A stretch of 64,000 nt of DNA from Mesorhizobium loti (GCF_013170705.1 NZ_CP033334.1:4131501-4195500), one strand, 5' to 3'. Positions 8,745 through 17,180 are shown, counted from the stretch's first letter. Translations and numbers: made by a program. Notes: a model not told the origin generated them from the sequence alone.

Positions 8745-9542
8745 ATGTACTCGGTCAACTATCACCGTGCCGCCTCGGTCGCTGAAGCCGCCAAGCTTGT
8801 GAAGAGCGGCGACGCCAAGCTTTTGTCGGGGGGCATGACCTTGATCCCCGCCATGAAAACGCGTCTGGCGGCTCCTTCGGATCTCGTCGACCTCTCGCGC
8901 ATCAAGGAACTGCATGGCGTCAAGGTGTCGGGCAAGACGGTCACCATCGGTGCCGCCACGACCCACTATGATGTCGCCAATGACGAGAAGCTGCGGAAGG
9001 CGTGTCCGGCGCTTGCCCATCTGGCGTCGCTGATCGGCGACCCGGCGGTGCGTTACAAGGGCACGATCGGCGGCTCGATCGCCAACAACGATCCGGCGGC
9101 GGACTATCCGGCGGCCCTGCTGGCGCTGGGCGCCACCATCGTCACCAACAAGCGCGAGATATCAGCCGACAAGTTCTTCAAGGGGCTGTTCGAAACGGCA
9201 TTGAAGGACGGCGAGATCATCACCGCGGTCAGCTTCACCGCTCCGGCAAAGGCCGCTTACGAGAAATTCCGCAACCCGGCCTCGCGCTACGCGATCGTCG
9301 GCGTGTTCGTGGCCAAGGGCAAGGATGGCGTCAGCGTTGCCGTCACCGGCGCCGGCGATGACGGTGTCTTTCGCTCGAAGGAAATCGAGGCGGCCCTTGC
9401 GAAGAATTTCGACGCCGCATCGCTTGCCGGCGTCAAGGTGCCGGCCAAGAACCTGATGAGCGACATCCACGCTTCCGCCGACTATCGCGCAAATCTGATC
9501 GCGGTCATGGCCAAGCGCGCCGTGGCAGCCGCCAACGCCTGA
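8745..9542 (+). CDS. coxM: CO dehydrogenase-type FAD-binding medium subunit
   Basis: 265 residues. The FAD-binding motifs are [18 protein letters not shown] near residues 26-43 and the Rossmann-like [37 protein letters not shown] (about 83-120), whose TIGGSIAN matches the second flavin motif. The C-terminal CODH_FAD_C domain follows. It accepts electrons from the 2Fe-2S subunit and passes them to the respiratory chain. The start is 12 bases after coxL with a GAGGA ribosome site, so S, L and M form one transcription unit, closed by the terminator at 9571. Confidence 0.85.
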   Translation: MYSVNYHRAASVAEAAKLVKSGDAKLLSGGMTLIPAMKTRLAAPSDLVDLSRIKELHGVKVSGKTVTIGAATTHYDVANDEKLRKACPALAHLASLIGDPAVRYKGTIGGSIANNDPAADYPAALLALGATIVTNKREISADKFFKGLFETALKDGEIITAVSFTAPAKAAYEKFRNPASRYAIVGVFVAKGKDGVSVAVTGAGDDGVFRSKEIEAALAKNFDAASLAGVKVPAKNLMSDIHASADYRANLIAVMAKRAVAAANA

Positions 9543-9570
9543 CACCGGCGCGTTTCATGGTTTCACGGAA

Positions 9571-9593
9571 AGGGGCCATGGCGGCCCCTTTTT
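9571..9593 (+). terminator. Rho-independent terminator after coxM
   Basis: AGGGGCC and GGCCCCT form a 7-base perfect stem with a short loop, followed by a T run, 29 bases after the coxM stop. Confidence 0.75.
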
Positions 9594-9814
9594 CGTGGTG
9601 GCCTGTAGTGGCCACTTGCTGATGGATTCAGCCGCAGCGCAACATCCTTTGCTTGAAGCAATTCCGGGCCATACCGCCTGAAAACCGTGTCGGCGGCAAT
9701 CTCGCACTTGCACAAATTTATATTGCACTGCAGTATGGACGGGGGCGGGAATGCGAGCCGGGTTCGGAATGCGTACCGCCGTGCCCTTTCGCATGCCAAT
9801 GCGAAAGGATCGGC

Positions 9815-10837
9815 ATGTCCGAAATTTCCGCGACCCACATGGTTCCGTCCCGGGCCGTCGTAGACAGATCGGCCAGGACAAGGTTGGCCTATCTCGATGG
9901 CTGGCGCGGCCTGTCGATCGCCCTGGTGTTGATCGGCCATTTTTTCCCGGTCCCCGGAATCAACCTCGGGGTGCTCGGCGTCGAGTTCTTCTTCGTGCTC
10001 AGCGGCCGGCTGATGGCCGAGATCCTTTTCATCGAACGGTATCCGCTGAAGAAGTTCTTCAAGCGCCGTTTCTCGCGCATCTATCCGGCGCTCCTGGTCT
10101 TCGTCATCATTGCCATGATCGCGCTGTCCGGCACATTCATCGCCTTCAAGTGGAAGGCGGCGCTGACGGCGCTGACATTCACCTACAATTACGCGGGCAT
10201 CCTCGTCACCCGCGCCGGGGCGCTTGACCATATCTGGTCGCTCTGTGTCGAGGAGCATGCCTATGTCATCCTGGCGCTGATCAGCGCCACGGTCGTCAGC
10301 CGCGACCGCGTCCTCCCATTGCTGGTAGCGCTGGCCTTGCTTGCCATGGCCAATGGCGCGGTGTCGTACTGGGTCTTCAACCTGGACTACGAGGCCACTT
10401 ACTGGCGCACGGATGTGCACATCGCATCAATCCTGCTGTCGGCGTCCATCTGCCTGCTCAAGGCCGAGGGCAGGCTGCCGGACGTGCTGAAAGGGCCTTA
10501 TGTCGCCCTTGCAGCGGCGGTTGGCGCGGTTTTCCTGTTCGTGGACCCGGTGCCGACGCCGATCCATTATCTCCTGGCCACGCCCCTGCTGGCGCTGGCC
10601 GTCAACGCGCTCGATTTCAGCAACCGGCTTTTTTCCGGTCTGCTGTCGTCCTGGCCAATGACGACATTGGGCCTGTGGTCATATTCGCTCTATCTGTGGC
10701 AGCAGCCATTCTACAAATTCGTCTATGAGCAAGGCAGCAACCCCTGGCCGATGCTGGCCGGCGCCTTTGCCTGCGCGCTCTGCAGCTACTACCTCATCGA
10801 GCGCCCGGCGCGCGAATGGCTCAACCGCAACTGGTGA
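9815..10837 (+). CDS. Acyltransferase 3 family membrane protein
   Basis: 340 residues from the ATG at 9815, which follows an AAAGGA ribosome site; the longer open frame upstream has no such support. About ten hydrophobic helices are visible. The start RLAYLDGWRGLSIALVLIGH carries the family Arg...His pair, followed by GVLGVEFFFVLSGRLMAEIL. The family transfers acetyl, succinyl or similar groups to cell-surface sugars, for example O-acetylation of exopolysaccharide, LPS or Nod factor. No glycosyltransferase or polymerase gene adjoins, so the acceptor is unknown. A second member of the family lies 430 bases downstream. Confidence 0.8.
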   Translation: MSEISATHMVPSRAVVDRSARTRLAYLDGWRGLSIALVLIGHFFPVPGINLGVLGVEFFFVLSGRLMAEILFIERYPLKKFFKRRFSRIYPALLVFVIIAMIALSGTFIAFKWKAALTALTFTYNYAGILVTRAGALDHIWSLCVEEHAYVILALISATVVSRDRVLPLLVALALLAMANGAVSYWVFNLDYEATYWRTDVHIASILLSASICLLKAEGRLPDVLKGPYVALAAAVGAVFLFVDPVPTPIHYLLATPLLALAVNALDFSNRLFSGLLSSWPMTTLGLWSYSLYLWQQPFYKFVYEQGSNPWPMLAGAFACALCSYYLIERPAREWLNRNW

Positions 10838-11018
10838 GTACGGCAACGCAGTTGCGGCGGAGCGGACATGGTGACTGCAACCGGCCGGCCAAATTTCGTG
10901 TTGCGGTCAAGCGAAGCCGGAAGGCGTTCCTGGCGGCCGCCGGGGCTAGCGGCATGCTTCGCACCAACCGTTAAGCGTCCACCTTCACCTGCGCTCCCCC
11001 GTTAACCGCTCGGAAACC

Positions 11019-11270
11019 ATGTCCTTGCGCGACCGGCGGAGGAGTGGTTTGATTTTGGCGGGGGTTCTTTTGAAGCCAATCCTGAACAGAGCATGGCGCG
11101 AGCGACTGACCTTGGTCATCGTCGTCTACGCGATGAGTGCCCTGGTCGCATGGGCATTGAGCGTGGCGGCGGCCAGCATGGTGCCGGCGCGCGCATCGTT
11201 CGTGGCGAGGATATTCGGCGAATGCCTGATTGACGGTCTTATCTGGCCGGTCCGACTGGCGCGGCTATGA
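11019..11270 (+). CDS. Small membrane protein overlapping an acyltransferase start
   Basis: Up to 83 residues with no recognised family. One clear hydrophobic helix (LTLVIVVYAMSALVAWALSV) and weaker hydrophobic stretches on both sides suggest a small inner-membrane protein. Its TGA overlaps the ATG of the next acyltransferase by four bases (ATGA), an arrangement of translationally coupled genes, which is the main reason to believe it. The ATG at 11019 has no good ribosome site. A TTG at 11049 lies 6 bases after GGAGG and may be the real start, giving 73 residues. Confidence 0.5.
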   Translation: MSLRDRRRSGLILAGVLLKPILNRAWRERLTLVIVVYAMSALVAWALSVAAASMVPARASFVARIFGECLIDGLIWPVRLARL

Positions 11271-12253
11271 TTTGGTCGTTGCAGATCCTTCGCTTTGTCG
11301 CGGCGCTGATGGTGGTCTACTCCCATTCAGTGAAGATCGCCATCGAGGTGACGAGATCGAATGGCCTTTTGCCCCTGAGCGTACAGATGGTCGGACGGGC
11401 CGGTGTCGATATCTTCTTTGTCATTTCCGGCGTCATCATCAGCCGGGTATCGATCGGGTTGTCGTGGCAGGAATTCGCGTGGCGGCGACTCCGTCGCGTT
11501 GTCCCGATCTATTTCGTCGCCTGCATTCCAACGGTTGTGATCGCGGCCAAGGATGGCTTCGGCTGGCGCGATGTGCTCGCCACATTCCTGCTTTGGCCGG
11601 CGACCGACGTAATGACAGCGCCCCTGTTGACGGTCGCATGGACCCTTTGTTTCGAAACGCTGTTCTATGCTGCGGCAACCCTGGTGCTCTGGAACCGAAA
11701 CGCGCTCTATGTCCTGCTCGGACTATTCATCGGCGCGATGCTGCTTCGCCCGATGGGTCCGGTGTTCCAGTTCCTCGGCAACCCGATCATTCTGGAATTT
11801 CTGCTCGGTGTCGCTATCGCTCGATTGCCGGAGTGGCGATCGGCCAGATGGGCTATAGTCGTTGGCGCGGGGATGATCGTGCTGGCCGGCCCAATCGGGT
11901 TCGCCACCTCGGGCGATCCTATCGACTATCTGGTTGGCGTTGGCGTAGGACCGCGGCTGCTGATCTACGGCATCCCGGCAGCGTTGATCGTGTATGGGAC
12001 GATGCAAATCAAGGCTGGCCCTAGTTTCTGGACTGCGCAAGGCGACGCCTCATATTCGCTTTACCTCACGCACATCCTGATCCTGTTGACCCTACTGCAA
12101 TTCTGGCTTGCTTTCCCGATCGCCCCGGACCTGATCATCATCCTGTCGACGCTCGCCTGTGTGCTCTTTGGATGGGCGGTTCACACCAGGGTCGAGAAGC
12201 CGCTTTTGAATGCGCTTCGGGGTCAGCGTGAGAAGACTCTGAGGCCCGCTTAG
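11267..12253 (+). CDS. Acyltransferase 3 family protein (ExoZ-like)
   Basis: 328 residues with about ten transmembrane helices. The N terminus LQILRFVAALMVVYSHSVKI carries the Arg...His pair of the family, then GRAGVDIFFVISGVIISRVS and a basic WRRLRRVVPIYFVAC loop as in ExoZ/OafA-type proteins. It probably O-acylates a surface glycan. It is translationally coupled (ATGA) to the small upstream membrane protein. It resembles the acyltransferase at 9815 in family only; the two differ too much to be a recent duplication. Confidence 0.8.
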   Translation: MIWSLQILRFVAALMVVYSHSVKIAIEVTRSNGLLPLSVQMVGRAGVDIFFVISGVIISRVSIGLSWQEFAWRRLRRVVPIYFVACIPTVVIAAKDGFGWRDVLATFLLWPATDVMTAPLLTVAWTLCFETLFYAAATLVLWNRNALYVLLGLFIGAMLLRPMGPVFQFLGNPIILEFLLGVAIARLPEWRSARWAIVVGAGMIVLAGPIGFATSGDPIDYLVGVGVGPRLLIYGIPAALIVYGTMQIKAGPSFWTAQGDASYSLYLTHILILLTLLQFWLAFPIAPDLIIILSTLACVLFGWAVHTRVEKPLLNALRGQREKTLRPA

Positions 12254-12371
12254 ATCAACCGGCGGAGATATTCAGAGCGGTGCCGATCGCGCCAGCTTGG
12301 CATCGCGGTTCCCCTGGTTGGCGGAACGGCTATCTTAGTTGTCGCTTTTTTATGTGGCCAGCGCCAGCGGA

Positions 12372-12860
12372 TCAGGCGACGATCCGCCTGACGTAGTAGC
12401 GCACGGCTTTCTTGCCGCCATGGATGACCGCGTCGCCGACTTCGGCGAAACCGAGAGCGGCGTGGAAGGCATCCGAGGCCGGGTTGGGCGGGTCGATGTT
12501 GACCTCGCAGGTGACCAGCGCGTAGCCGGCGCGCTCGGCATGGTCGAACAGATCCTGATAGAGCCGGCGCGCGTGGCCGCGGCCCCTTGCGTGCGCCGCC
12601 ACGACCACGCGGTCGACATAGATGAAGCGTTCGTAGCGTTCGCGGAACCAGACGAAGTTCGGGCTGTCGTAGTTCGCGTCCTGGTCGAAGGTCATGATGA
12701 AGGCTTCGAGATCGCCGATGCGCCGCGCGTAGAATGCCTCGCCAAGCAGGAACGACAGCCGCTCGGCTTCGAGCCAGGAGAGTTCCGCCGCGTGTTCGGT
12801 GTTGAGCGCCAGTATGGCCGCTTCGTTGTCCTGCGCTATGCGGTCTATCGGAGAGGTCAT
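12372..12860 (-). CDS. GNAT-family N-acetyltransferase
   Basis: 162 residues. The acetyl-CoA-binding motif is VVAAHARGRGHARRLYQDLF (R-G-x-G/A type) near residues 85-105. It is followed by LVTCEVNIDPPNPASDAFHAALGFAEVGDAVI, the usual strand-helix at the CoA pantetheine arm. The family acetylates small molecules, peptides or antibiotics; the substrate is unknown. Its ATG overlaps the stop of cutC by four bases (ATGA) on the same strand, so the two are co-translated. Confidence 0.8.
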   Translation of the reverse strand: MTSPIDRIAQDNEAAILALNTEHAAELSWLEAERLSFLLGEAFYARRIGDLEAFIMTFDQDANYDSPNFVWFRERYERFIYVDRVVVAAHARGRGHARRLYQDLFDHAERAGYALVTCEVNIDPPNPASDAFHAALGFAEVGDAVIHGGKKAVRYYVRRIVA

Positions 12861-13615
12861 GCCTTGGCCGCCGCGATCGTCGCTGCCACCAGCGGTGTGT
12901 CGGTCAATGTGTTGCGGTATTCGCGGTCGAGATCGGAGCCGCCCATGCCGACCTTGGGATTGCGGTAACCCATGGCGCTTGGCACATCCTTCAGCGCCGC
13001 GAAATGCATCTCCGCCAGGCCGGTCTTTTTGCGCACCTCGGCGATGTTGGCGAGATCGAGCCCGCCGCAGCCGAGGATGATTATGCGGTCGCCCGCTTGC
13101 CGCACCAGATCGGCCAGCAATGGCAGGCCTTCGATCGCGGTGTCTCGCTGGCCGCTGGTCAGCACGCGGCCGACCTTGCAGCGGATCAGCGCTTCCAGCG
13201 CCTCGCTGGGATCGCGTGTCATGTCGAAGGCGCGGTGGCAGGTCACATTCAAGGACCCGGCAGCCCGCGTCAGCTCGCCCATGCGCTTCTCGTCGATGGT
13301 GCCGTCGGGGTTCAGGCAGCCGAACACCACGCCGGCCACGCCGAGATCACGCAGCGCCGCGACGTCGGCGAGCATCGAGCCGTATTCGGTCTCGCTGTAG
13401 AGAAAATCGCCACCGCGCGGCCGCACCATGACATGAAACGGCACCGTCGCCTGGTCCAGGGCCGCGCGCACCGTGCCCAGGCTCGGTGTGATGCCGCCTT
13501 CGACCAGGCTGGCGCACAGTTCGACCCGATCGGCGCCGGCAGCCTGCGCCGCGAGCAGGCCATCGATGCCTTCGACACATATTTCGATCAGCGGTGGGCG
13601 GGGTTGTGTGGTCAA
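12857..13615 (-). CDS. cutC: CutC family protein (TIM-barrel)
   Basis: 252 residues from a TTG at 13615, chosen because AGGA lies 7 bases upstream and family homology begins right after it (PPLIEICVEG). An ATG at 13654 would add 13 unrelated residues. Family motifs are AAQAAGADRVELCASLVEGGITPS, VMVRPRGGDFLYSE, GVVFGCLNPDGTID and CHRAFDM. Members are TIM-barrel proteins linked historically to copper tolerance in E. coli; a direct copper role is disputed. It forms a two-gene unit with the overlapping GNAT gene. Confidence 0.85.
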   Translation of the reverse strand: MTTQPRPPLIEICVEGIDGLLAAQAAGADRVELCASLVEGGITPSLGTVRAALDQATVPFHVMVRPRGGDFLYSETEYGSMLADVAALRDLGVAGVVFGCLNPDGTIDEKRMGELTRAAGSLNVTCHRAFDMTRDPSEALEALIRCKVGRVLTSGQRDTAIEGLPLLADLVRQAGDRIIILGCGGLDLANIAEVRKKTGLAEMHFAALKDVPSAMGYRNPKVGMGGSDLDREYRNTLTDTPLVAATIAAAKA

Positions 13616-13718
13616 GGGGCGATCCTGTCCATGATGGTGGCAATGCCCTAGCACCCGAGCGGCTGACGCGAAAGCGTGAACGAAACAAAGCCATTTGGAC
13701 CAGGCGCCATTTCCCGGC

Positions 13719-13748
13719 TTGACAGTCTTATAACCGTGTAGTTATGAA
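13719..13748 (+). promoter_or_regulatory. Putative promoter with palindrome in the spacer
   Basis: TTGACA at 13719-13724 and TATGAA at 13743-13748 are 18 bases apart. ATAAC-CGTGTA-GTTAT (13730-13745) is a perfect 5-base inverted repeat in the spacer, so a repressor bound there would block RNA polymerase. It points toward the AhpD-like gene 140 bases downstream. Confidence 0.4.
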
Positions 13749-13887
13749 TTAAACCCATAGCTGAAGGGTTATCGATTGATCGTCAGCGATGCGGCGGCAG
13801 CCGAAAATCCCATCGAGTCGAAGCTGGATGCGCGGCATCCCGGCTCGGCAAGACATGCCCGCGAAATGCCTTCAATGGAGAAAGACA

Positions 13888-14343
13888 ATGCAAGCTCGAA
13901 TCAAGAACCCGGTCATGCTCATCCCGGGCGCCCTGCAAGCGCTGCTGGCCCTGGACAAGTCGACGGAGGCGGTCGACCTGCCTTATGTGACGCGCAAGCT
14001 CATTCATCTGCGCGCCAGCCAGATCAACAATTGCGCCGTCTGCGTTGACATGCACGCGCGCGAACTGAAAAAGGCCGGTGAAAAGGACGAGCGCATCTTT
14101 GCGCTGGCCGCATGGCGGGAGACGCCGTACTTCAGCGAAGCCGAGCGGGCGGCCCTGGCGCTGGCCGAGGCAGGCACAAGGCTCGCCGACCGCCCGGACG
14201 CCGTGCCGGACGATGTCTGGGACGAAGCCGCCAGGCACTATGATGAAAAGGCGCTTGCCGCCCTGGTTGTCCAGATCGCCTTGATCAACGCCTTCAATCG
14301 GCTGAACGCGACGACTCGTCAGATGGTCGAAAGCTGGAGCTGA
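13888..14343 (+). CDS. Carboxymuconolactone decarboxylase/AhpD-like protein
   Basis: 151 residues from the ATG at 13888, preceded by GGAGAAAG; the open frame extends upstream without support. The redox motif CAVCVDMH (C-x2-C-x3-H) near residue 52 is that of alkylhydroperoxidase AhpD-type proteins, and the whole protein is helical as expected. Members reduce peroxides or act in thiol-based defence. The putative repressible promoter upstream fits an inducible stress gene. It stands alone: the next gene is convergent. Confidence 0.8.
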   Translation: MQARIKNPVMLIPGALQALLALDKSTEAVDLPYVTRKLIHLRASQINNCAVCVDMHARELKKAGEKDERIFALAAWRETPYFSEAERAALALAEAGTRLADRPDAVPDDVWDEAARHYDEKALAALVVQIALINAFNRLNATTRQMVESWS

Positions 14344-14427
14344 GCGCTCTTTGAAACGCTTGGGCAGGGTGGTGTCCGCGACGGCGGGGGAAAGCGGATT
14401 GCTTTTCCGCTTTTCAGGCATGGGCGG

Positions 14428-14859
14428 CTACTGCCGCAATTCCGTATTCTTGGCGCCTTCCTCGACCTGATCGATCACCAGCAGCTTGACCGGGCCATCG
14501 CCGATATTGGTGGCTTGATGCCACTGCCCGATCATTTCGATGATGAAATCGCCTGTCTTGTAGGTGTTGCTGTTGCCGGTCTCGACATTGGTCACCTTCA
14601 GCGTTCCGGCCTCGACATAGGCATAGCGCGGGAAGGGGTGCCGGTGCACCGGCAAGGTCGCACCCGGCGCGATATCATAGGTCGATACCAGCACCTGCAC
14701 ATTCTTTTGCGGCAGCGTGATCGGCTGGCCGGACGCGGTTGTCGTGCGCGATGCAAGCGGTGTCACCACGACAGGCGTGCCGCTGCTGTCGAGTGCGAGA
14801 GCACAATTTGCATAAAGTGCGGCTGCGGACAGCAGCGCCGATGCCAGGATCTTCCGCAT
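14428..14859 (-). CDS. Secreted cupin-domain protein
   Basis: 143 residues from the ATG at 14859, preceded by AGGGAGGAA. A signal peptide (MRKILASALLSAAALYANCALA) is followed by a single small cupin barrel. The first cupin motif is visible as PGATLPVHRHPFPRYAYVEAGTL (two His and a downstream Glu), and the second region includes IIEMIGQWHQATNIG. Such proteins bind a metal and are found in the periplasm; the substrate is unknown. The gene stands alone between the AhpD-like gene and the HxlR regulator. Confidence 0.75.
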   Translation of the reverse strand: MRKILASALLSAAALYANCALALDSSGTPVVVTPLASRTTTASGQPITLPQKNVQVLVSTYDIAPGATLPVHRHPFPRYAYVEAGTLKVTNVETGNSNTYKTGDFIIEMIGQWHQATNIGDGPVKLLVIDQVEEGAKNTELRQ

Positions 14860-15073
14860 GATTCCTCCCTGAACCGACGCATCTATCGCGCGGCGGACAA
14901 CCGCGCGCAAGCGCCGCCAGACGTTGGCGGATATTCCGGATCGGGCCTTTGGAAATGCCGGCGCGCCGGAGCCGACGAAGCAGAGAATTACGAGTCGGCT
15001 ACCGACGACATCGACCCGCGCTGTTGAAGGCGCGCCGAGCAAAGCGGATGGCCATCGTCTCCGCCAAGAAGGA

Positions 15074-15508
15074 TCACCGTATCTTGCCGTTCAACGCCTC
15101 GCGCAGGGCGAAGACGCGCGTGACCTCAGCCATGTTTTCCGTGCCCCAGATGCATAGCGGCACGAGGGCCTCTGCCAGGCTGAGGCCGAGCGGGGTCAGA
15201 CTGTAATCCACCCGAGGAGGGATCTCCTTGTAGTCGGTCCGCTTCACGAGGCCGTCGGTCTCCAGCTCCTTGAGCTGCTGGATCAGCATCTTGTCGCTCA
15301 CGCCGCGCACGGCTCGTCGCAACGCGCCATAGCGGATGGGGCCGCCCTGCGCGAGGAAATACAGGATCAGCGGCTTCCACTTGCCCGCGATGACTCTCAG
15401 GGTGGCATCGAGGCCGCAGGTGAAGCCTGGCAATGTCGGCGTGCAATTCTGGGCCGACGAGAGAATCTCGATCGGCGACGAGGTTGGGTCTGGGCGATCT
15501 AACGACAT
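15074..15508 (-). CDS. HxlR-family transcriptional regulator
   Basis: 144 residues from the ATG at 15508. The winged helix matches the HxlR signature: FTCGLDATLRVIAGKWKPLILY, then LRRAVRGVSDKMLIQQLKELETDGLVKR and VDYSLTPLGLSL. The Cys before the first helix is conserved in redox- or quinone-sensing members such as YodB and QorR. A longer frame reaching 15562 would place the operator-like repeats inside the gene, so the shorter start is preferred. It is divergent from an SDR oxidoreductase gene, which it probably represses. Confidence 0.85.
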   Translation of the reverse strand: MSLDRPDPTSSPIEILSSAQNCTPTLPGFTCGLDATLRVIAGKWKPLILYFLAQGGPIRYGALRRAVRGVSDKMLIQQLKELETDGLVKRTDYKEIPPRVDYSLTPLGLSLAEALVPLCIWGTENMAEVTRVFALREALNGKIR

Positions 15509-15515
15509 CCCATAG

Positions 15516-15551
15516 TACTTACCAAAAGGTGCATACTTGTCAATAGGTGGG
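15516..15551. promoter_or_regulatory. Tandem 18-bp operator-like repeat between hxlR-type gene and SDR
   Basis: Two direct repeats abut: TACTTACCAAAAGGTGCA (15516-15533) and TACTTGTCAATAGGTGGG (15534-15551), 13 of 18 bases identical. The first also has an ACC-AAAA-GGT dyad. The position between the divergent starts, 8 bases from the regulator ATG and 42 from the SDR ATG, fits cooperative binding of two HxlR dimers. Confidence 0.55.
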
Positions 15552-15592
15552 TATGTCGCCAAGTCTGTGTAACCTCAATGAAGGAGCACATC

Positions 15593-16327
15593 ATGAGCAG
15601 ACTACAGGGTAAGACGGCCGTGGTGACGGGCGGCGGAAGCGGCATCGGATTTGGCGCCGCCAAACGGTTCGTCGATGAAGGCGCATTCGTCTACATCTTC
15701 GGGCGGCGGCAGAAGACGCTCGACGCGGCCTTGGAGCAGCTGGGCCCCAATGCGAGGGCGGTGGGCGGGTCCGTAACCGATCAGGCTGACCTCGATCGGT
15801 TGTACGAGACGGTGAAGGCGGAGCGGGGCGGCCTCGACATCCTGCTCGCCAACGCCGGGACCGGAGCGTTCGCGCCGCTCGGCGAGATCACGACCGAGCA
15901 CTACGACCGGATCTTCGATCTGAATGTAAAGGGGCTGGTTTTCACGGTGCAGAAGGCTCTGCCGCTGATGGGCGAGGGGGCGTCGATCATCCTGACAGGT
16001 TCCAGCACGGGCGTGATGGGGACCCCGGCGTTCAGCATTTACAGCGCAACGAAGGCGGCTGTCCGCAATCTGGCGCGTAGCTGGGCGCTGGACCTCAAGG
16101 GGACGGGCATCCGCGTCAACGTCCTGTCGCCGGGACCGACCACGACGGAGCTGGCACTGGAAGTGCTGGGCGACGAAGGCATAGCCGCTCTGGGGGCCAG
16201 CACGGTCCTCGGGCGGATGGGCGATCCGTCGGAAACCGGCGCCGTGGCCGCCTTTCTTGCATCCTCGGACAGCAGTTTCATGACCGGCGGCGAGGTGTTC
16301 GTCGACGGAGGCTTGGCGCAAGTCTGA
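15593..16327 (+). CDS. Short-chain dehydrogenase/reductase (SDR)
   Basis: 244 residues from the ATG at 15593, six bases after AAGGAG. Classical SDR features are the cofactor motif GGGSGIGFGAAKRF, the NAG-type strand ILLANAGTGAF, the catalytic Ser in GSSTGV and YSATKAAVR (Tyr-x3-Lys), then the C-terminal SPGPTTTEL. The Arg pair after the second strand (FGRRQKT) favours NADPH. It is divergent from an HxlR regulator with a tandem operator between them, a common arrangement for electrophile- or quinone-inducible reductases. The substrate is unknown. Confidence 0.85.
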   Translation: MSRLQGKTAVVTGGGSGIGFGAAKRFVDEGAFVYIFGRRQKTLDAALEQLGPNARAVGGSVTDQADLDRLYETVKAERGGLDILLANAGTGAFAPLGEITTEHYDRIFDLNVKGLVFTVQKALPLMGEGASIILTGSSTGVMGTPAFSIYSATKAAVRNLARSWALDLKGTGIRVNVLSPGPTTTELALEVLGDEGIAALGASTVLGRMGDPSETGAVAAFLASSDSSFMTGGEVFVDGGLAQV

Positions 16328-16776
16328 GCTGCCAAGCGGCTGAGCGCGAGGGCTTCGGCGATCGAGTTCGAAGCCCTCGACGCGCCACGTGGGCTTGTCT
16401 CGACGGAATGGCGCGCGACGGCTCTCCCCGCGGCAAGCAGCCGGCCAGACCGGCTGCAGGTCCGATTTGCAGCGGGGCCCAGACCCGACACCCGGCATCA
16501 ACTCACGACACGCCGCGACGGTCGATCCCGCGCGCTGGCGAGGCTGGCGGAGGCCTAACGCCTCACTTGAGGATGAAGTAGAGCGGGACGAGAATCGCGA
16601 ATGCCGCGACAGCGGCGAGAAACAGGTCTGTGGTCATGAGCCCCCGCTCGGAATTCCATGACCATCTCCCACATTTAATTTGGCTAAAATGCAAGGCGTC
16701 ACATCGCCTCGATAGGAACGGAAGCGGGAGTTCGAAGTTTACTGATCGCTAATGCAACCTTGTGCGGAGGTGGCAA
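16328..16776. other. Intergenic stretch with one possible 24-residue ORF
   Basis: 449 bases between the SDR and a small hypothetical gene. Longer ORFs here have no family and unlikely composition (Arg/Pro/Ala shadows). The only plausible gene is the minus-strand hydrophobic peptide at 16563-16637, listed separately. No terminator or repeat was identified. Confidence 0.4.
16563..16637 (-). CDS. Possible 24-residue single-helix membrane peptide
   Basis: ATG at 16637, TGA at 16563. The peptide starts MTTDLF and ends with a Lys after an almost continuous hydrophobic stretch (LAAVAAFAILVPLYFIL), a classic tiny membrane protein. A GCGGGGGCTC stretch upstream could serve as a weak ribosome site. 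No homologue is recognised; the support is composition only. Confidence 0.35.
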   Translation of the reverse strand: MTTDLFLAAVAAFAILVPLYFILK

Positions 16777-16971
16777 ATGGAAACAGCGGTTGGACCCGAC
16801 ACAGTCGACGTGGCCATGGTGGTCGAGACGATGCTGGGTGAACATGACCTCCAATCCATGGCCGAATTTATCGAATTGCTGCGCCAAAGGACTGGAACGC
16901 AACGTTCTGATGCGGATCTGAAAGCTCTGATCTTGAAGAAGGCGGCAGTGCTTGGTGTCGTTGTAGAGTGA
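16777..16971 (+). CDS. Small hypothetical protein
   Basis: 64 residues from the ATG at 16777, which follows GGAGG by 6 bases. It is helical and acidic to mixed (METAVGPD at the start, then LQSMAEFIELLRQR and LKALILKKAAVLGVVVE). No family is recognised. Good ribosome site and normal codon use make it a likely gene. It is the last ORF before the tRNA-Asn gene, which lies on the opposite strand. Confidence 0.5.
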   Translation: METAVGPDTVDVAMVVETMLGEHDLQSMAEFIELLRQRTGTQRSDADLKALILKKAAVLGVVVE

Positions 16972-17105
16972 GACGCCTGACGTTTCGGGTAACGGTGAGT
17001 ACCCTGAAAACTGGTCGATTCTCTCGCGCCGGCACTGGATTGTTGCCCAAGGCAGAGCTTGGCACTGTTGTGTGCGCTAAAATATCACAAGTGCATGGAA
17101 ATGAT

Positions 17106-17180
17106 TGGCTCCCCGGGCCGGATTCGAACCAGCGACCAACCGGTTAACAGCCGGTTGCTCTACCACTGAGCTACCGGGGA
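17106..17180 (-). tRNA. tRNA-Asn (GTT)
   Basis: 75 bases, cloverleaf complete. The acceptor TCCCCGG pairs with CCGGGGA, discriminator G, encoded CCA. The D arm has GCTCAGTGGTAGAGC, the anticodon loop CTGTTAA gives GTT, and the T arm has GGTTCGAATCC. Confidence 0.95.

Noticed and set aside
6336..9020. 894-codon open frame on the minus strand over coxL
   Set aside because: Arg/His/Asp-rich shadow of the GC-rich coxL codons; no domain, no ribosome site, and coxL on the other strand is a clear gene.
16389..16661. 90-codon plus-strand ORF after the SDR gene
   Set aside because: Arg/Gly/Ala-rich with no ribosome site; looks like random open frame in GC-rich DNA.
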